Assembly (NCBI GenBank): GCA_947172645.1
Contig: CAMWBY010000013.1
Span: 1-64,000, forward strand
Direction: 5' to 3'
Source: an uncultured Lachnospiraceae bacterium
GTDB lineage: Bacteria; Bacillota; Clostridia; Lachnospirales; Lachnospiraceae
Length of the DNA stretch: 64,000 nt
Under the pieces are notes generated by a model. The model saw nothing but the letters and a program-made list of their open reading frames with translations. It did not search any database and was not told the DNA's origin. Numbering within the stretch: the stretch's first letter is position 1; each line of letters begins with the position of its first letter. Both the position numbers and the translations under genes were made by a program. Positions 44,727 through 54,378 of the stretch are shown in pieces.

Positions 44727-46496
44727 CTACTTGTACAGCGGCCCAAACGCTTTACATGCCGCCAAATCCGCCGCCTCTAAGTTCTGCGTCCCGAAGGAAG
44801 ACCACACATGCGGGCGGAATATCTTTTCCTCGTCCACATTATGCATCGTGACCGGAATACGCAGCATGGAAGCAAGGGTAATCAAGTCTGCGCCTACATG
44901 GCCGTGCACGAAAGCGCCATGGTTGGCTCCCCAATTAGCCATCACACTATACACATCGCGGAAAGCTCCCTGTCCGTCGGTCCTTGGAACAAACCAAGTT
45001 GTAGGCCACGTCCGGTCTGTCCGCATATCAATCTTATCGTGCACCTCTTTGGGCAGCACAATGCTCCATCCTTCGGCAATCTGCATCACAGGCCCAATGC
45101 CATCCACCAAATTGACCCGCACCATAGTGAGGGGCATCTGTGCATCCGTCTTAAAGTGCGAAGAATATCCGCCACCCCTGAATTGGCATAGCTCCGCCGG
45201 GCACCAGTCCGTGGCGTCCAGACAGGCTTGTATATCCGCCTCTTCCATCTCCCACCATGCCTTCATCACGCTTTTTCCATCCCCATCAACAGACTTTCCC
45301 GTGGCATCCAGGCAGGTAGAGCCTGAATTAATCAGATGGATAAATCCGCCCGATGCCCTTCCGTCAGGCTGCCATCCGGTCACCCGCTTCACCGCATCGG
45401 GACTCCAGTAGCACCGCACATCGGAGAAACCGCTGGCCTTGCCGGTCAGAAGATTGCCAAACAGCATAGACAAACCATTCAGATTGTCATTCTCCGTGGC
45501 AAATACCACCGGCTGTCTTTTGCCGTTCCAATCAAAGGATGAGTTTAAAATCGCTTCCGTAAAATCCGCATTGGGCTGATAGTCAGTCCACATACGCTGC
45601 CCCTGGAATCCACCAAATAATCCGTTACGTCCCAGAGCCTCCTCCGCAAAGCCAATCTTTGCCAATTTATCATTGCCGAGCATGACGTCCCTGACAATCA
45701 TCGTCATCTTGACGACAAACTTCCACTCTTTGTCCTTCTCTTCCCTGCTGTGGGCCCGCTCCTGCGGGTTGGGGTCATAGCCTTCTTTACACTTCTCCTG
45801 AACCCATTTAAGCGCTTCCTCGTATTCTTCCCTGTCATAGATTCCCTGTTCCATGCGCCGCAGTATTTCCGTCATATCTACCCATTCCGGCCGCATGCCA
45901 AGATACTGCATATAGAACGCCGGGTCAAAGAAAGAACCCATAATGCCCATGGACACCGCGCCGAATCCCACATACGCCTTATTCTGCATCTGTCCTACCG
46001 CAAGGGCGCATCTGGCAAACCGCAGTATCTTCTCCTGCACGTCCTCTGGAATCTCCTGCTCTTCCATATCCTGCACATCCCTGCCATAGATAGAAAAACA
46101 GGGCCTGTGCATCTGGTTATGGGCCGCCATGGCTGCCGCCAGGTATACGGCGCCCGGACGCTGCGTTCCATTAAATCCCCAGATTGCCTTCGTGGTCATC
46201 GGATTCATATCGATGGTTTCCAGAGGATAGCACCAACTCGGCGTCACGCTTAAAGTCGCCGTCACATGCTGCGCTGCAAATTCCTCCTCGCACCTTGCCG
46301 CTTCCTCCCCGCCCGCGATGCTGCCGGAGTATATCACCACCCGCGCAGGCGTACCGTCCGCATAAAATACATTCTCCTCTATCAGCTTCTTCGCAGATTC
46401 TGCCATCTGCCTAACCTTGCCTTCCAATGCGTCCCTGATTCCAAGCCGCCTGGAATCTACAATCGGCCGTATGCCGATTACCGGATAATTCTTCAT
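44727..46496 (-). CDS. fucI: L-fucose isomerase
   Basis: It converts L-fucose to L-fuculose (and D-arabinose to D-ribulose). At 589 residues it fits the family. It has 'IGIRPIVDSRRLGIRDALEG' at the N-terminus, 'PLETIDMNPMTTKAIWGFNGTQRPGAV' in the middle (about 90-120), and 'ATENDNLNGLSMLFGNLL', whose Glu is a metal ligand. The end 'GAFVHGHVGADLITLASMLRIPV' is typical. GGAGG lies five bases before the ATG used. It is the last gene of the sugar operon; fuculokinase and aldolase are not in this window. Confidence 0.95.
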   Translation of the reverse strand: MKNYPVIGIRPIVDSRRLGIRDALEGKVRQMAESAKKLIEENVFYADGTPARVVIYSGSIAGGEEAARCEEEFAAQHVTATLSVTPSWCYPLETIDMNPMTTKAIWGFNGTQRPGAVYLAAAMAAHNQMHRPCFSIYGRDVQDMEEQEIPEDVQEKILRFARCALAVGQMQNKAYVGFGAVSMGIMGSFFDPAFYMQYLGMRPEWVDMTEILRRMEQGIYDREEYEEALKWVQEKCKEGYDPNPQERAHSREEKDKEWKFVVKMTMIVRDVMLGNDKLAKIGFAEEALGRNGLFGGFQGQRMWTDYQPNADFTEAILNSSFDWNGKRQPVVFATENDNLNGLSMLFGNLLTGKASGFSDVRCYWSPDAVKRVTGWQPDGRASGGFIHLINSGSTCLDATGKSVDGDGKSVMKAWWEMEEADIQACLDATDWCPAELCQFRGGGYSSHFKTDAQMPLTMVRVNLVDGIGPVMQIAEGWSIVLPKEVHDKIDMRTDRTWPTTWFVPRTDGQGAFRDVYSVMANWGANHGAFVHGHVGADLITLASMLRIPVTMHNVDEEKIFRPHVWSSFGTQNLEAADLAACKAFGPLYK

Positions 46497-46553
46497 CTTT
46501 TCCTCCATTCCTATTCTGCCTGCAAATTGAAACAGCGCCCAAAACGCTTTTCA

Positions 46554-47453
46554 CTAGCGAAGCACACTCCTGCCGTCCGAATTCGGCCCGCCGAAGACAT
46601 ACCTTAGAAATTCTACAGACTGTGCCGCGTCCCTGTCCAACTGCTCCACGGTTGCCCCTTCGCTCAAATCCCGCCAAATCTTGATATCGGTTCCCACGCC
46701 GCCGCCGCTTCTGACGAAAGGCTCCATCACCACATTCTTGTCATAGCCGATTGCCCGCAGCGCCATGCCGATTTCATACCAGGGCATTCCTCCCTTGCCG
46801 GGAAGGCGTCTGTTATTCTCACCGACATGGAAATGTCCCAGCTTGTCACCCGCAAGCAGGATTGCCTCCGTGATGCTGTCTTCCTCGATATTCATATGGA
46901 ACGTGTCCAACATAATCTTCACCGCGTCCACGTCCACTTCTTCTACAAACCGCCTGCACTCCGCACAGGTATTTAACAGATATCCTTCGAAGCGGTTCAG
47001 TACTTCCAGGCAGTAGTCCACGCCGCACTCTCCGGCAATCTTACCCACCTTGCGCACGTTCCCGACACTGCGCGCCCAGTCTCCTTCCTTGTCGATTGGC
47101 CTGCTGTAATCCACCGGCCAATAGGAGTAAATCCCTCCGCCTAATGTGTGGATGTCCAACACCTCCAATTTCTTTAAAATATCCGTATAGAAGGCCACTG
47201 CATTTGCGGCGACAGCCGGGTCTGCACTGGCAAGATTCTCCTGCGCATTCGGCCCGTAACCCGCAGTCAGAATAACTCCCGCATCTTCCGCCCTCTTTTT
47301 CATTTCTTTCAGTTCCTCCTGCGCAATGCCTTTTAGCATCGCACAGGAAATCTCCAACACATCAAACCCAAGCTTCTTCACTTTCTCTATGTACTGTTTC
47401 TGGTCTACGCCCCACTCTTTCTCCCAATAAGCAAAATATATCCCATATTTCAT
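46554..47453 (-). CDS. Ketose 3-epimerase (D-psicose/D-tagatose 3-epimerase family)
   Basis: The 299-residue TIM-barrel protein closely resembles D-psicose (allulose) 3-epimerases of clostridia. It starts 'MKYGIYFAYWEKEWG'. Four active-site metal ligands are visible: Glu in 'CLEVLNRFEGYL', Asp in 'IMLDTFHMNIEEDS', His in 'GHFHVGENNRR' and Glu in 'VVMEPFVRSGG'. It flips the 3-OH of a ketose. Set beside fucI, its real substrate may be a deoxyketose such as L-fuculose, or a rare hexulose. The substrate is inferred. GGAGG precedes the ATG. Confidence 0.9.
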   Translation of the reverse strand: MKYGIYFAYWEKEWGVDQKQYIEKVKKLGFDVLEISCAMLKGIAQEELKEMKKRAEDAGVILTAGYGPNAQENLASADPAVAANAVAFYTDILKKLEVLDIHTLGGGIYSYWPVDYSRPIDKEGDWARSVGNVRKVGKIAGECGVDYCLEVLNRFEGYLLNTCAECRRFVEEVDVDAVKIMLDTFHMNIEEDSITEAILLAGDKLGHFHVGENNRRLPGKGGMPWYEIGMALRAIGYDKNVVMEPFVRSGGGVGTDIKIWRDLSEGATVEQLDRDAAQSVEFLRYVFGGPNSDGRSVLR

Positions 47454-47530
47454 ATTTACCTCCATTTCTTTTTTCCATTCCGTTGCCACACCTGCAAACA
47501 GAACCTTGAAGGGTTTTCCCCATTGCCATG

Positions 47531-49576
47531 TTACGCCAGATAAATCATCTGGAAAATATCAAGCCTCGGCAGATGAATCCGCAATGTGTCTCCTTCCCTC
47601 ATCTCTGTCTCAAGCTTGCCGCCCTCCGGCAGAAGGAACGCCTCCTTATCCGCTTTTCCTTTGACATCAATCCAGATATCGTACATAGGCGCCACCGGAG
47701 ATTCCTCCTGTTCATTAATCACGGCAAAATAATCGGTTTCCTCTTTGTTCCACCCCAGGACTTCCACAAATTTGGGCGCATTGGATGTAAAGGACGCCTC
47801 CCCACGCAGGAAATCAACCATACGGTAAAATACCTTCCGGCTCATATACGGCCTGGACATCTCTATGGGCGCGGCCGTCCAGATAATCTTCCCCGCGCCC
47901 GTCTCCTTGAGCACCGCGCACGGACTGTCTGTATAGACGCCCGGCGGGTTGGAATGAATCGCCGCAAACTCATCGGTCCCTGTCATCGTGTAGGGAAGCG
48001 TCTTTGTCGCCAGAACCGTCAAGTTCGTATCATCCACAATCTCTGCTTCCGTCTGGTGCATATCCACCGTCAGCGGTGCAAGGTGGCTGAACCCTTCGAA
48101 AAACGCCTCTCCCTCTTTTGTAGGGCTCATATAGGTAAAATTATGGGCCGTCCGTCCGGTGACCCGAAGTCCCAGAATGTTTTGCAGCCTTTCGTTTCCG
48201 ACAGGGCCGCTGATAAGCAGGTTACCCCCTTTTTGCAGATAATCTTCTATGGCGTCCATTTCTTCTTCCCTGATATGCGCCACATGCGAGAGAATCAACA
48301 CCTTGGCCGTCTCACTGCCAATATTTTTCGTGCCGATTACCTCGAAGGGAATATTGTACTCCCGCAGCACAGATGCCGCCGCCACGGGCGCTTCCAGATA
48401 ATAGGCCGGATTGAAGCTTTTCTCCATCATGCCGATGCCCGTCTCGTTGGGGTCATATTTGGCATGACTGGCGAACCAAATCGCCGCGTCGTGATACAGA
48501 TTCCCGTTGACATATGGCTCGTACTGCCTGGTCTGTCCATAGATGCGTTTCATCATGCCATGGTAGACTTCCGGCACGATGCTCCCGTCAGGGTTGATGG
48601 CGTCCACAAGAATGAACGCACCGTTATGTACAAGCGACGTAATCACGTGGAGAAGCAGCTCCTCCTGCGTCTTGGTTGTGGTATGGTACATAAGCTCCGG
48701 GTCGCAGCGGGAAGTATGGTACACAAAAGGAAGATTCGGGGACACATTCTTATAATATTTATTGATGAACGTCTGCTGTAAAAATCCTCCGTAATAATCG
48801 CCCCCGGCATAATCCACAGCCTTCATAATATCTTCCGTGCTTCCGTCAATCCACGCTCCCGTAATCCTGGAAAACTGATGTTCCACCGTCACATGAGGCT
48901 TCACTGCCTTCACACAGTCCGTGGCGAACTTCGCATACTCCGCAATCCACCGGTCTCTCCGGTACACATAGTCAAGCCAGTCCGGGTCATTCCAGTCAAT
49001 CGTCCTTGGCAGCTCCCTTCCCGTCTCTTCTTGATACTTCTTCCGGCAGCTTGGGCAATAACACACTTCCGGGAAAAAGGTCATGTCTAAGAACATCCCC
49101 TCGAAATCATACATTGTATTCATCTCTGTCAGGCAGTCTTTGACATATTCCCGGTATCCCTCGTTATTCGGGCATACAATGCCGTAACGCCCGGTCTTGA
49201 AATTACCCATACCACGGTACTCGCGCATTCCCATGCCTTCCGCCGTCACAAGCCGCCATTCCGGGTGCGCCTCATAGGCCCAGTTGTCAAAAATCTGGGT
49301 AAAATATGCAATCACCGCTATCCCGTTTTCATGGCATTTCCGAGTCATCGTCCCCAGGTAGTCAAACCCTTTCAGCCCGGCGTGCATCCGCCCAACTTTC
49401 GTAGGATAATAAGCCAGTCCCGTGTGCGGCCTTCCTTTGACCATGGCCGCCTGGAATCCCGCATCTTTCAGGGCGTCTACATATTCGTCAATATCAATCC
49501 TCGTTAAAAATTCCGGATTCCAGTCGTCGATATGCATATCCAACAAATTCCGTCTATAGTTACCTTCAATCCACAT
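47531..49576 (-). CDS. Putative glycoside hydrolase, GHL6-type with beta-galactosidase trimerisation domain
   Basis: A 681-residue protein without a signal peptide. Residues about 20-330 look like a TIM-barrel glycosidase of the GHL6 type: 'YVDALKDAGFQAAMVKGRPHTG' near the start, 'EGMFLDMTFFPEVCYCPSCRKKYQ' (a metal- or structure-binding CxxC pair), 'VTVEHQFSRITGAW'. The later part (about 400-590) resembles the beta-galactosidase trimerisation fold. With fucI two genes on, an alpha-L-fucosidase role (such as GH151) is my best guess; I cannot confirm the family. It is probably cytoplasmic, so it would act on imported oligosaccharides. Confidence 0.75.
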   Translation of the reverse strand: MWIEGNYRRNLLDMHIDDWNPEFLTRIDIDEYVDALKDAGFQAAMVKGRPHTGLAYYPTKVGRMHAGLKGFDYLGTMTRKCHENGIAVIAYFTQIFDNWAYEAHPEWRLVTAEGMGMREYRGMGNFKTGRYGIVCPNNEGYREYVKDCLTEMNTMYDFEGMFLDMTFFPEVCYCPSCRKKYQEETGRELPRTIDWNDPDWLDYVYRRDRWIAEYAKFATDCVKAVKPHVTVEHQFSRITGAWIDGSTEDIMKAVDYAGGDYYGGFLQQTFINKYYKNVSPNLPFVYHTSRCDPELMYHTTTKTQEELLLHVITSLVHNGAFILVDAINPDGSIVPEVYHGMMKRIYGQTRQYEPYVNGNLYHDAAIWFASHAKYDPNETGIGMMEKSFNPAYYLEAPVAAASVLREYNIPFEVIGTKNIGSETAKVLILSHVAHIREEEMDAIEDYLQKGGNLLISGPVGNERLQNILGLRVTGRTAHNFTYMSPTKEGEAFFEGFSHLAPLTVDMHQTEAEIVDDTNLTVLATKTLPYTMTGTDEFAAIHSNPPGVYTDSPCAVLKETGAGKIIWTAAPIEMSRPYMSRKVFYRMVDFLRGEASFTSNAPKFVEVLGWNKEETDYFAVINEQEESPVAPMYDIWIDVKGKADKEAFLLPEGGKLETEMREGDTLRIHLPRLDIFQMIYLA

Positions 49577-49694
49577 AAGTGCCTCCTGATTTCATTTTCT
49601 ATCTTACCTCTATGCCAACTTAGCCGGCACAGACAATCAACGCAGTAAATGCCATTACTAATTATCCCCCCAATCCTTGCCGCCCATAACCTTG

Positions 49695-50606
49695 TCAGAC
49701 TATATCGCCCTTGTCTTTCGTTACAATGTCATCCAAAAACTGGCTCGGGGATATGCCCAATATATTTTTGAATGTCTTACTGAATACATGGATACTTGAA
49801 AATCCTGTTAAGTTCGCCGCCTCCGTCACATTGACCTTGCCGGAGAGCATCATCTGTTGAGCGCGCTCAATCCTTACATTCAGGACATACTTATGCAGGG
49901 AAATGCCAAGATAAGTCTGGAAGATACTGGTCAGATAGTTGGTGGAAACGCCTACCGCATCCGCGATACGCTCATTGCTTAAATCCTCCGTCAAATCGCT
50001 GGCAAGAATGTACTCCACCGCATTCTCGATATGAATCCACGACTTGGTTTTCCTGCGGTTATTGTCTTCCCCGCCTTTTAACCCGACACAATTGCGCAGC
50101 GTTGTAATCAGCAGTTCCATACAGCCCGCCTTCAAAATCATGTTTTTCCCCGGCCTGTCCTCGAAAAATTCCCGAAGAAGGTTCAGATAACAAAAAATCA
50201 CCCGGTTTCTGTCCGCCTCCGGAATCTCGGCAATCACCGCCTGGTTTCCCAGAATATTCTCCCGGCTTGAAACCGTCAGATGCCTCTCGTCTTCGTCCAG
50301 GACATCCTTATGCACCAACCGTTTTCTTTCCTCTGACTCATAGAAATCAAAATGCACAATATACTGGATTAAAGACTCCGTCCCTTTCGATACGATTACA
50401 TGAGTCATATAGGGCGGAATGATAATCGCGCTGCCTGTGTGGAGGGAATAACGGAAACCATCCAGGATAAAATCCGCGCTGCCCGCCGCTATATATGTGA
50501 ACACATTGTCGATATCTTTCCATTTCCCCGATAAAGATGCTTCTTTTTTCAGCCTGACCATCCTCACATAAGGGCTTATCTGTTCAAATCCGGACATATC
50601 TATCAT
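49695..50606 (-). CDS. AraC family regulator of the sugar locus
   Basis: The 303-residue protein has an N-terminal cupin domain (about 25-110, 'SAIIIPPYMTHVI') that would sense a sugar. The C-terminal AraC HTH domain (about 195-295) includes 'RIADAVGVSTNYLTSIFQTYLG' and 'AANLTGFSSIHVFSKTFKNILGISPSQF'. It is encoded between the two permease genes and the glycosidase, 15 bases after the permease stop, so it is part of the same unit and probably activates it. GGGGAG lies eight bases before the ATG. Confidence 0.93.
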   Translation of the reverse strand: MIDMSGFEQISPYVRMVRLKKEASLSGKWKDIDNVFTYIAAGSADFILDGFRYSLHTGSAIIIPPYMTHVIVSKGTESLIQYIVHFDFYESEERKRLVHKDVLDEDERHLTVSSRENILGNQAVIAEIPEADRNRVIFCYLNLLREFFEDRPGKNMILKAGCMELLITTLRNCVGLKGGEDNNRRKTKSWIHIENAVEYILASDLTEDLSNERIADAVGVSTNYLTSIFQTYLGISLHKYVLNVRIERAQQMMLSGKVNVTEAANLTGFSSIHVFSKTFKNILGISPSQFLDDIVTKDKGDIV

Positions 50607-50621
50607 TCTTTATTCTCCCCG

Positions 50622-51455
50622 TCAGCCTTTGACCGCTCCTGCCATCATGCCTTCCATAATTTTATTATAGAAAAACAAGTAAATAATTAAAACCGGTATG
50701 GTCGCCATGGCAAGCGCCGCCAAAAGAAGTGTGTAGCTTGTAGAATACTGAGAGGTAAAATATGTGAGCCCCAGCGGAATCGTTTTTAACTCTTCCTTTG
50801 AAATTAATACCTGGGCAAAAGGAAACTCGTTCCATACATGCATAAAAGTCAATATCACCACCGTGGACAGAATCGGACGGCAAATGGGCATGATAATCGT
50901 GAACATCGTCCGCGGCAGGCTTGCCCCGTCTATGGACGCCGCATCCTCTAAATCCACCGAAATCCCTTTGATATAGCTGTCTATCAGGAATACGGATGTG
51001 GGCAGCTCCATCGCCACGTAAATCGGAATCAGTGAAAAGTAATTGTTTAAAAGCCCAAGTTTCTTCTCCTGTATAAAAATCGGCACAATCAATGCATAAA
51101 TGGGAACCATCATCGCCGCCATCAGCACGCCGTATACAATGCTTCTTCCGCGGAACCGGTATCTGGACAGCAGATAACCAAGGACGAAGGAAACCACGAG
51201 CACCAAAAGAAGAGATATGATGCTGTTAAACAGACTGTTAAATGCAAATGTCCCGAAATTCGCCCGGCTAAACGCTTTGACATAATTGTCCAAATGTATT
51301 TTCCCCGGGAGGTTTACCGGGCTGATATTAAATTCCGCATCTGTCTTGACAGACGAATACAGCAGCCACACCACCGGGAAAATGCATGTAAGCGACAAGA
51401 ACAGAATCGGCACGTTCACAAGAAAATTGGCAAAATAACGTTTGGCTTTATCCAT
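50622..51455 (-). CDS. Carbohydrate ABC transporter permease (MalG/AraQ type)
   Basis: The 277-residue membrane protein has six helices and the EAA loop ('DAASIDGASLPRTMFTIIMPICRP') that contacts the ATPase. The C-terminus ends 'MMAGAVKG', typical of the MalG type. The start ATG overlaps the stop of the other permease gene (TGATG), so the two are co-translated. It forms a pair with the MalF-type permease and the binding protein upstream. No ATPase is in the locus; a shared MsmX-like one elsewhere is expected. Confidence 0.95.
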   Translation of the reverse strand: MDKAKRYFANFLVNVPILFLSLTCIFPVVWLLYSSVKTDAEFNISPVNLPGKIHLDNYVKAFSRANFGTFAFNSLFNSIISLLLVLVVSFVLGYLLSRYRFRGRSIVYGVLMAAMMVPIYALIVPIFIQEKKLGLLNNYFSLIPIYVAMELPTSVFLIDSYIKGISVDLEDAASIDGASLPRTMFTIIMPICRPILSTVVILTFMHVWNEFPFAQVLISKEELKTIPLGLTYFTSQYSTSYTLLLAALAMATIPVLIIYLFFYNKIMEGMMAGAVKG

Positions 51456-52345
51456 CAATCCTTCCTCCTTCCCATAACAAGCTGTATCGCCCCGCTAATC
51501 AGAAGCGCGAGCACAAGAATCGTGACCGCAATCGCCGCGCCCATACCAAAGTTGCCAAACCGGAATGTATATTCATAACAGTACATCGCAAGGGATTCCG
51601 TCGCCCTGCCCGGTCCGCCGTTCGTCAATGCGACAAGGTGGTCATAAATCTTCATCGTGCCGCCTGCACATAGGATAATGCAGACTTTCAAGGAATCCCA
51701 AATCATCGGCAGCGTAATATAAATCGATTTCTTAAAGCCTGTCGCACCGTCAATCTCCGCACACTCGAACACTTCCTGCGGAATCGCAGAAATACCGCTC
51801 ATAAGAATAATCATATACAAACCAATATACTGCCAGATAACAGGAACAGAGACCATCCTCAGCACAATATCCTGGTCGTCCAGCCAGAACCGTATCCAGT
51901 CGGAACGCCCGATTGCGGTTAAGAATGCATTCAAAAGGCCATAGTTCGAATTGTAGATAAAACGCCACACGTAGCCTACAACAATGGGCGCCATCACCAC
52001 CGGGAAAAAGATAACCGCACGATGGAATGTCTTTAATTTCAACCGCCTAAGCGTCATCAGGAACGCAATGACAAGCGCAATCCCTACCTGCCCCACCGTA
52101 CACACCACGCACAAAAATAAAGTATTCTTTGTCACAAGCCAGAAATCGGAGGACTGCAGCATCGCCGTATAATTGCTAAGCCCTACAAACTTTGGGTTTC
52201 CTATCCCCTTCCACTTTGTCAGGCTGTAATATATGGATATGATAAGCGGGTAAACCATCACATATACGAAGTAAATGAACGGAATAAGCACCAATGCATA
52301 AATTCCGGCTTTCTGTTTGTTGTTTCGAATTTCACGGATATTCAT
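51455..52345 (-). CDS. Carbohydrate ABC transporter permease (MalF/UgpA type)
   Basis: A 296-residue inner-membrane permease with six helices and the EAA loop 'CAEIDGATGFKKSIYITLPMI'. The N-terminus starts 'MNIREIRNNKQKAG', preceded by GGAAGGAAGG. It is the first permease of the importer. It follows the binding-protein gene after a 190-base gap that holds a hairpin, so the binding protein may be made in larger amount than the permeases, a known arrangement. Confidence 0.95.
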   Translation of the reverse strand: MNIREIRNNKQKAGIYALVLIPFIYFVYVMVYPLIISIYYSLTKWKGIGNPKFVGLSNYTAMLQSSDFWLVTKNTLFLCVVCTVGQVGIALVIAFLMTLRRLKLKTFHRAVIFFPVVMAPIVVGYVWRFIYNSNYGLLNAFLTAIGRSDWIRFWLDDQDIVLRMVSVPVIWQYIGLYMIILMSGISAIPQEVFECAEIDGATGFKKSIYITLPMIWDSLKVCIILCAGGTMKIYDHLVALTNGGPGRATESLAMYCYEYTFRFGNFGMGAAIAVTILVLALLISGAIQLVMGRRKD

Positions 52346-52406
52346 CAATTCACCTTCCTTCCACACAACGGGCTAAGAAACTTTAATCGCCCGTGAAGAT
52401 AAAATC

Positions 52407-52461
52407 AGCCGGGCTTCCGCTCCTGCAAGTTTTCCGACAGGTTTTCGCGGATTACCCGGCT
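52407..52461 (-). promoter_or_regulatory. Hairpin between binding-protein and permease genes
   Basis: AGCCGGG at one end pairs with CCCGGCT at the other around an inner CCTGTCGG/CTTGCAGG arm. It probably protects or partly ends the binding-protein transcript, giving more binding protein than permease. Confidence 0.5.
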
Positions 52462-52535
52462 TCCTAATTTGTTTTATTTATCTTGGTCAACAGTCAACCC
52501 TATATCCACACAGGCACATCTGTTGCCCGTGGGAA

Positions 52536-53972
52536 TTAATAATTGGCTTCCAGAGTAGACTGGCAGTCGGCCGCCATGTCCTCAGGCGTCATTGTGCCGG
52601 CGATAAGCTGCTGGGTATCCGCATAGAGAACACCTGAACCAATTTCAGCCGGAAGTACACAGTCGAAGATGGAGCAGTTATTCATGGTGGCCGCAAGCTC
52701 GTAATACTCTGCAAATAACGGGTTCAATGTGGACGTATCCGCATTCGCCGCCTTGCCCGCGGAGATGAAGCCCTGCTGCAGAGCATCGTCCGCATACTCG
52801 CCTGTGGTAACCGCTTTCAGGAATGCCAGACATGCCGTCAGGTCGTCGCCTTCAAGCCCGCTGCTAATCAGGTAATTCCAACCCGCGCCTGCAGCCGTGT
52901 CATACTTCGTTCCTGCCTCTCCTTCCACTGCCGGCATCAAGCCTACATGTGTGGAAGAAAGCACGTCCTCAGGACAGTTATCAATCATCGTGCCCACGGA
53001 CCAGGCGCCGTCGAAGAACATCGCCGCCTGCTTATTGTAGTAGAGTGCAAACATCTCGTCCTGGTCAATAGAATTCATGTCCTCATTGAAATACTTCGCA
53101 ATATCCTGGAAACCTGTGAGCGCCCTTACGAACGCCTCGTCCGTGAATTTCGCGCCGCCGTTGTTCGCCAGACTGTCAAACCATGCCTGGTCGATATATT
53201 TGTAAGCATAAGTATTGAATACTGCCGACTCGGCAAGCCACTGGTCTTTATTGCCCATGGCAATCGGCGTATACCCTGCCGCTTTAATCTTCTCGCAGTC
53301 TTCCAACAATTCCGTCCATGTCTCCGGCCATCCGTTGATTCCGCATTCTTCAAAAATCGCTTCATTGTATACGCCGATACAGTTCGCCTGCATCTGGAAC
53401 GGAACGCCCCACTGTGTGCCGTCATAGGTACAGTCTGCAAATGCGCCGTCCACATATGCCCCTGCCCACTCGGAATCGGCGGAAATATACTGGTCCGCCG
53501 GCTGGATAGCGTCCGCATCCGCGAATGTAGGAAGCATGTCGCCTTTGGAAAGCCACACATCCGGAAGCTCATCCCCCGCCATCAGGGTTGTCAATTTCTC
53601 CTGATAATTGTTGGAGTCCGTAAAAATGAATTCGATATTGACATCCGGGTTCGCTTCCATAAATTTATTGGCCGCATTCCAGAATGCCTTAGAAGTCCCC
53701 GCGCCGTCGTCTTCATGGAAATGGAAGAAGGAAAAGGAGCCGGATAATCCTCCGCCTGATGCGTCGGCGGATTCTGCCTCCGCGCTGTCTCCTGCCGTAT
53801 CGCTCTCAGTTTCTGCTGTATCCGCCGCAGGTGTCGTGGTATCTTCCGCTGTATCCTGAGCCGGTTCACTGTCTGTAGCAGGCGTTGAAGCGTCCCCGCA
53901 TCCGGCAGCCGACAATGCTGTAGCTGCTGCGAGCATTATCGCCAAAGTTTTTTTCATACTTTTTACTTTCAT
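52536..53972 (-). CDS. Sugar-binding lipoprotein of an ABC importer
   Basis: The 478-residue protein has a lipoprotein signal with lipobox 'LSAAGCGD' (Cys about 25), a Ser/Thr/Asp-rich linker (about 26-75) and an extracellular solute-binding domain family 1 (about 78-478). The N-lobe has 'FHFHEDDGAGTSKAFWNAANKFMEANPDVNIEFIFTD'-type sequence; the Trp residues, as in 'WPETWTELLEDCEKIKAAGYTPIAMG', stack on sugar rings. It captures a sugar outside the cell and hands it to the two permeases that follow. AAAAGGAGG lies before the ATG. Which sugar is unknown; an oligosaccharide with fucose is plausible from the neighbours. Confidence 0.93.
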   Translation of the reverse strand: MKVKSMKKTLAIMLAAATALSAAGCGDASTPATDSEPAQDTAEDTTTPAADTAETESDTAGDSAEAESADASGGGLSGSFSFFHFHEDDGAGTSKAFWNAANKFMEANPDVNIEFIFTDSNNYQEKLTTLMAGDELPDVWLSKGDMLPTFADADAIQPADQYISADSEWAGAYVDGAFADCTYDGTQWGVPFQMQANCIGVYNEAIFEECGINGWPETWTELLEDCEKIKAAGYTPIAMGNKDQWLAESAVFNTYAYKYIDQAWFDSLANNGGAKFTDEAFVRALTGFQDIAKYFNEDMNSIDQDEMFALYYNKQAAMFFDGAWSVGTMIDNCPEDVLSSTHVGLMPAVEGEAGTKYDTAAGAGWNYLISSGLEGDDLTACLAFLKAVTTGEYADDALQQGFISAGKAANADTSTLNPLFAEYYELAATMNNCSIFDCVLPAEIGSGVLYADTQQLIAGTMTPEDMAADCQSTLEANY

Positions 53973-54378
53973 AATTCATCCTCCTTTTAAGGCATCTCCC
54001 AAAATCTTCCCCTCGGAAATAATCCCGGTTTTTTCAGGAAATCAGTCATCCAATTTGTCTACTTCTATCAAACCTCTTTCTTGTCCGCGCGCCCATTCTT
54101 TGATATTTTTAACAAATTTCCTCTTTACATTTATATATTTTAATACATTATTTACTGCTTGGCTTTGGCGATTACAATTATTATTTGTCATTTTCTACAG
54201 GAAATAGTTATGGAATATAATGGATTTTCCATGCTAAGAATCGGGACAAACTGAAATGATGATAAAAAAGAAATGGTCCCGGATATCAGATTTAGAAAGC
54301 AAAAGACAATACCCTCAGCAGTTGAAGAAACATACGTTCTTTATCCGCCGAGGGTATCTAAAATAAAAAGCTACTTAT
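53973..54378. promoter_or_regulatory. Gene-free gap before the sugar operon
   Basis: This AT-rich gap holds the leader of the binding-protein gene. No riboswitch is visible. A hairpin at 54309-54358 (ATACCCTC/GAGGGTAT arms, about 30-base loop, then TTGTCTTTTG on the minus strand) is the likely terminator of the acyltransferase-like gene. I could not fix the sugar operon's promoter. Confidence 0.45.

Noticed and set aside
47528-48781. 417-residue open frame on the plus strand
   Set aside because: It is antisense to the GHL6-type glycosidase gene. No recognisable domain, and no ribosome site worth trusting.
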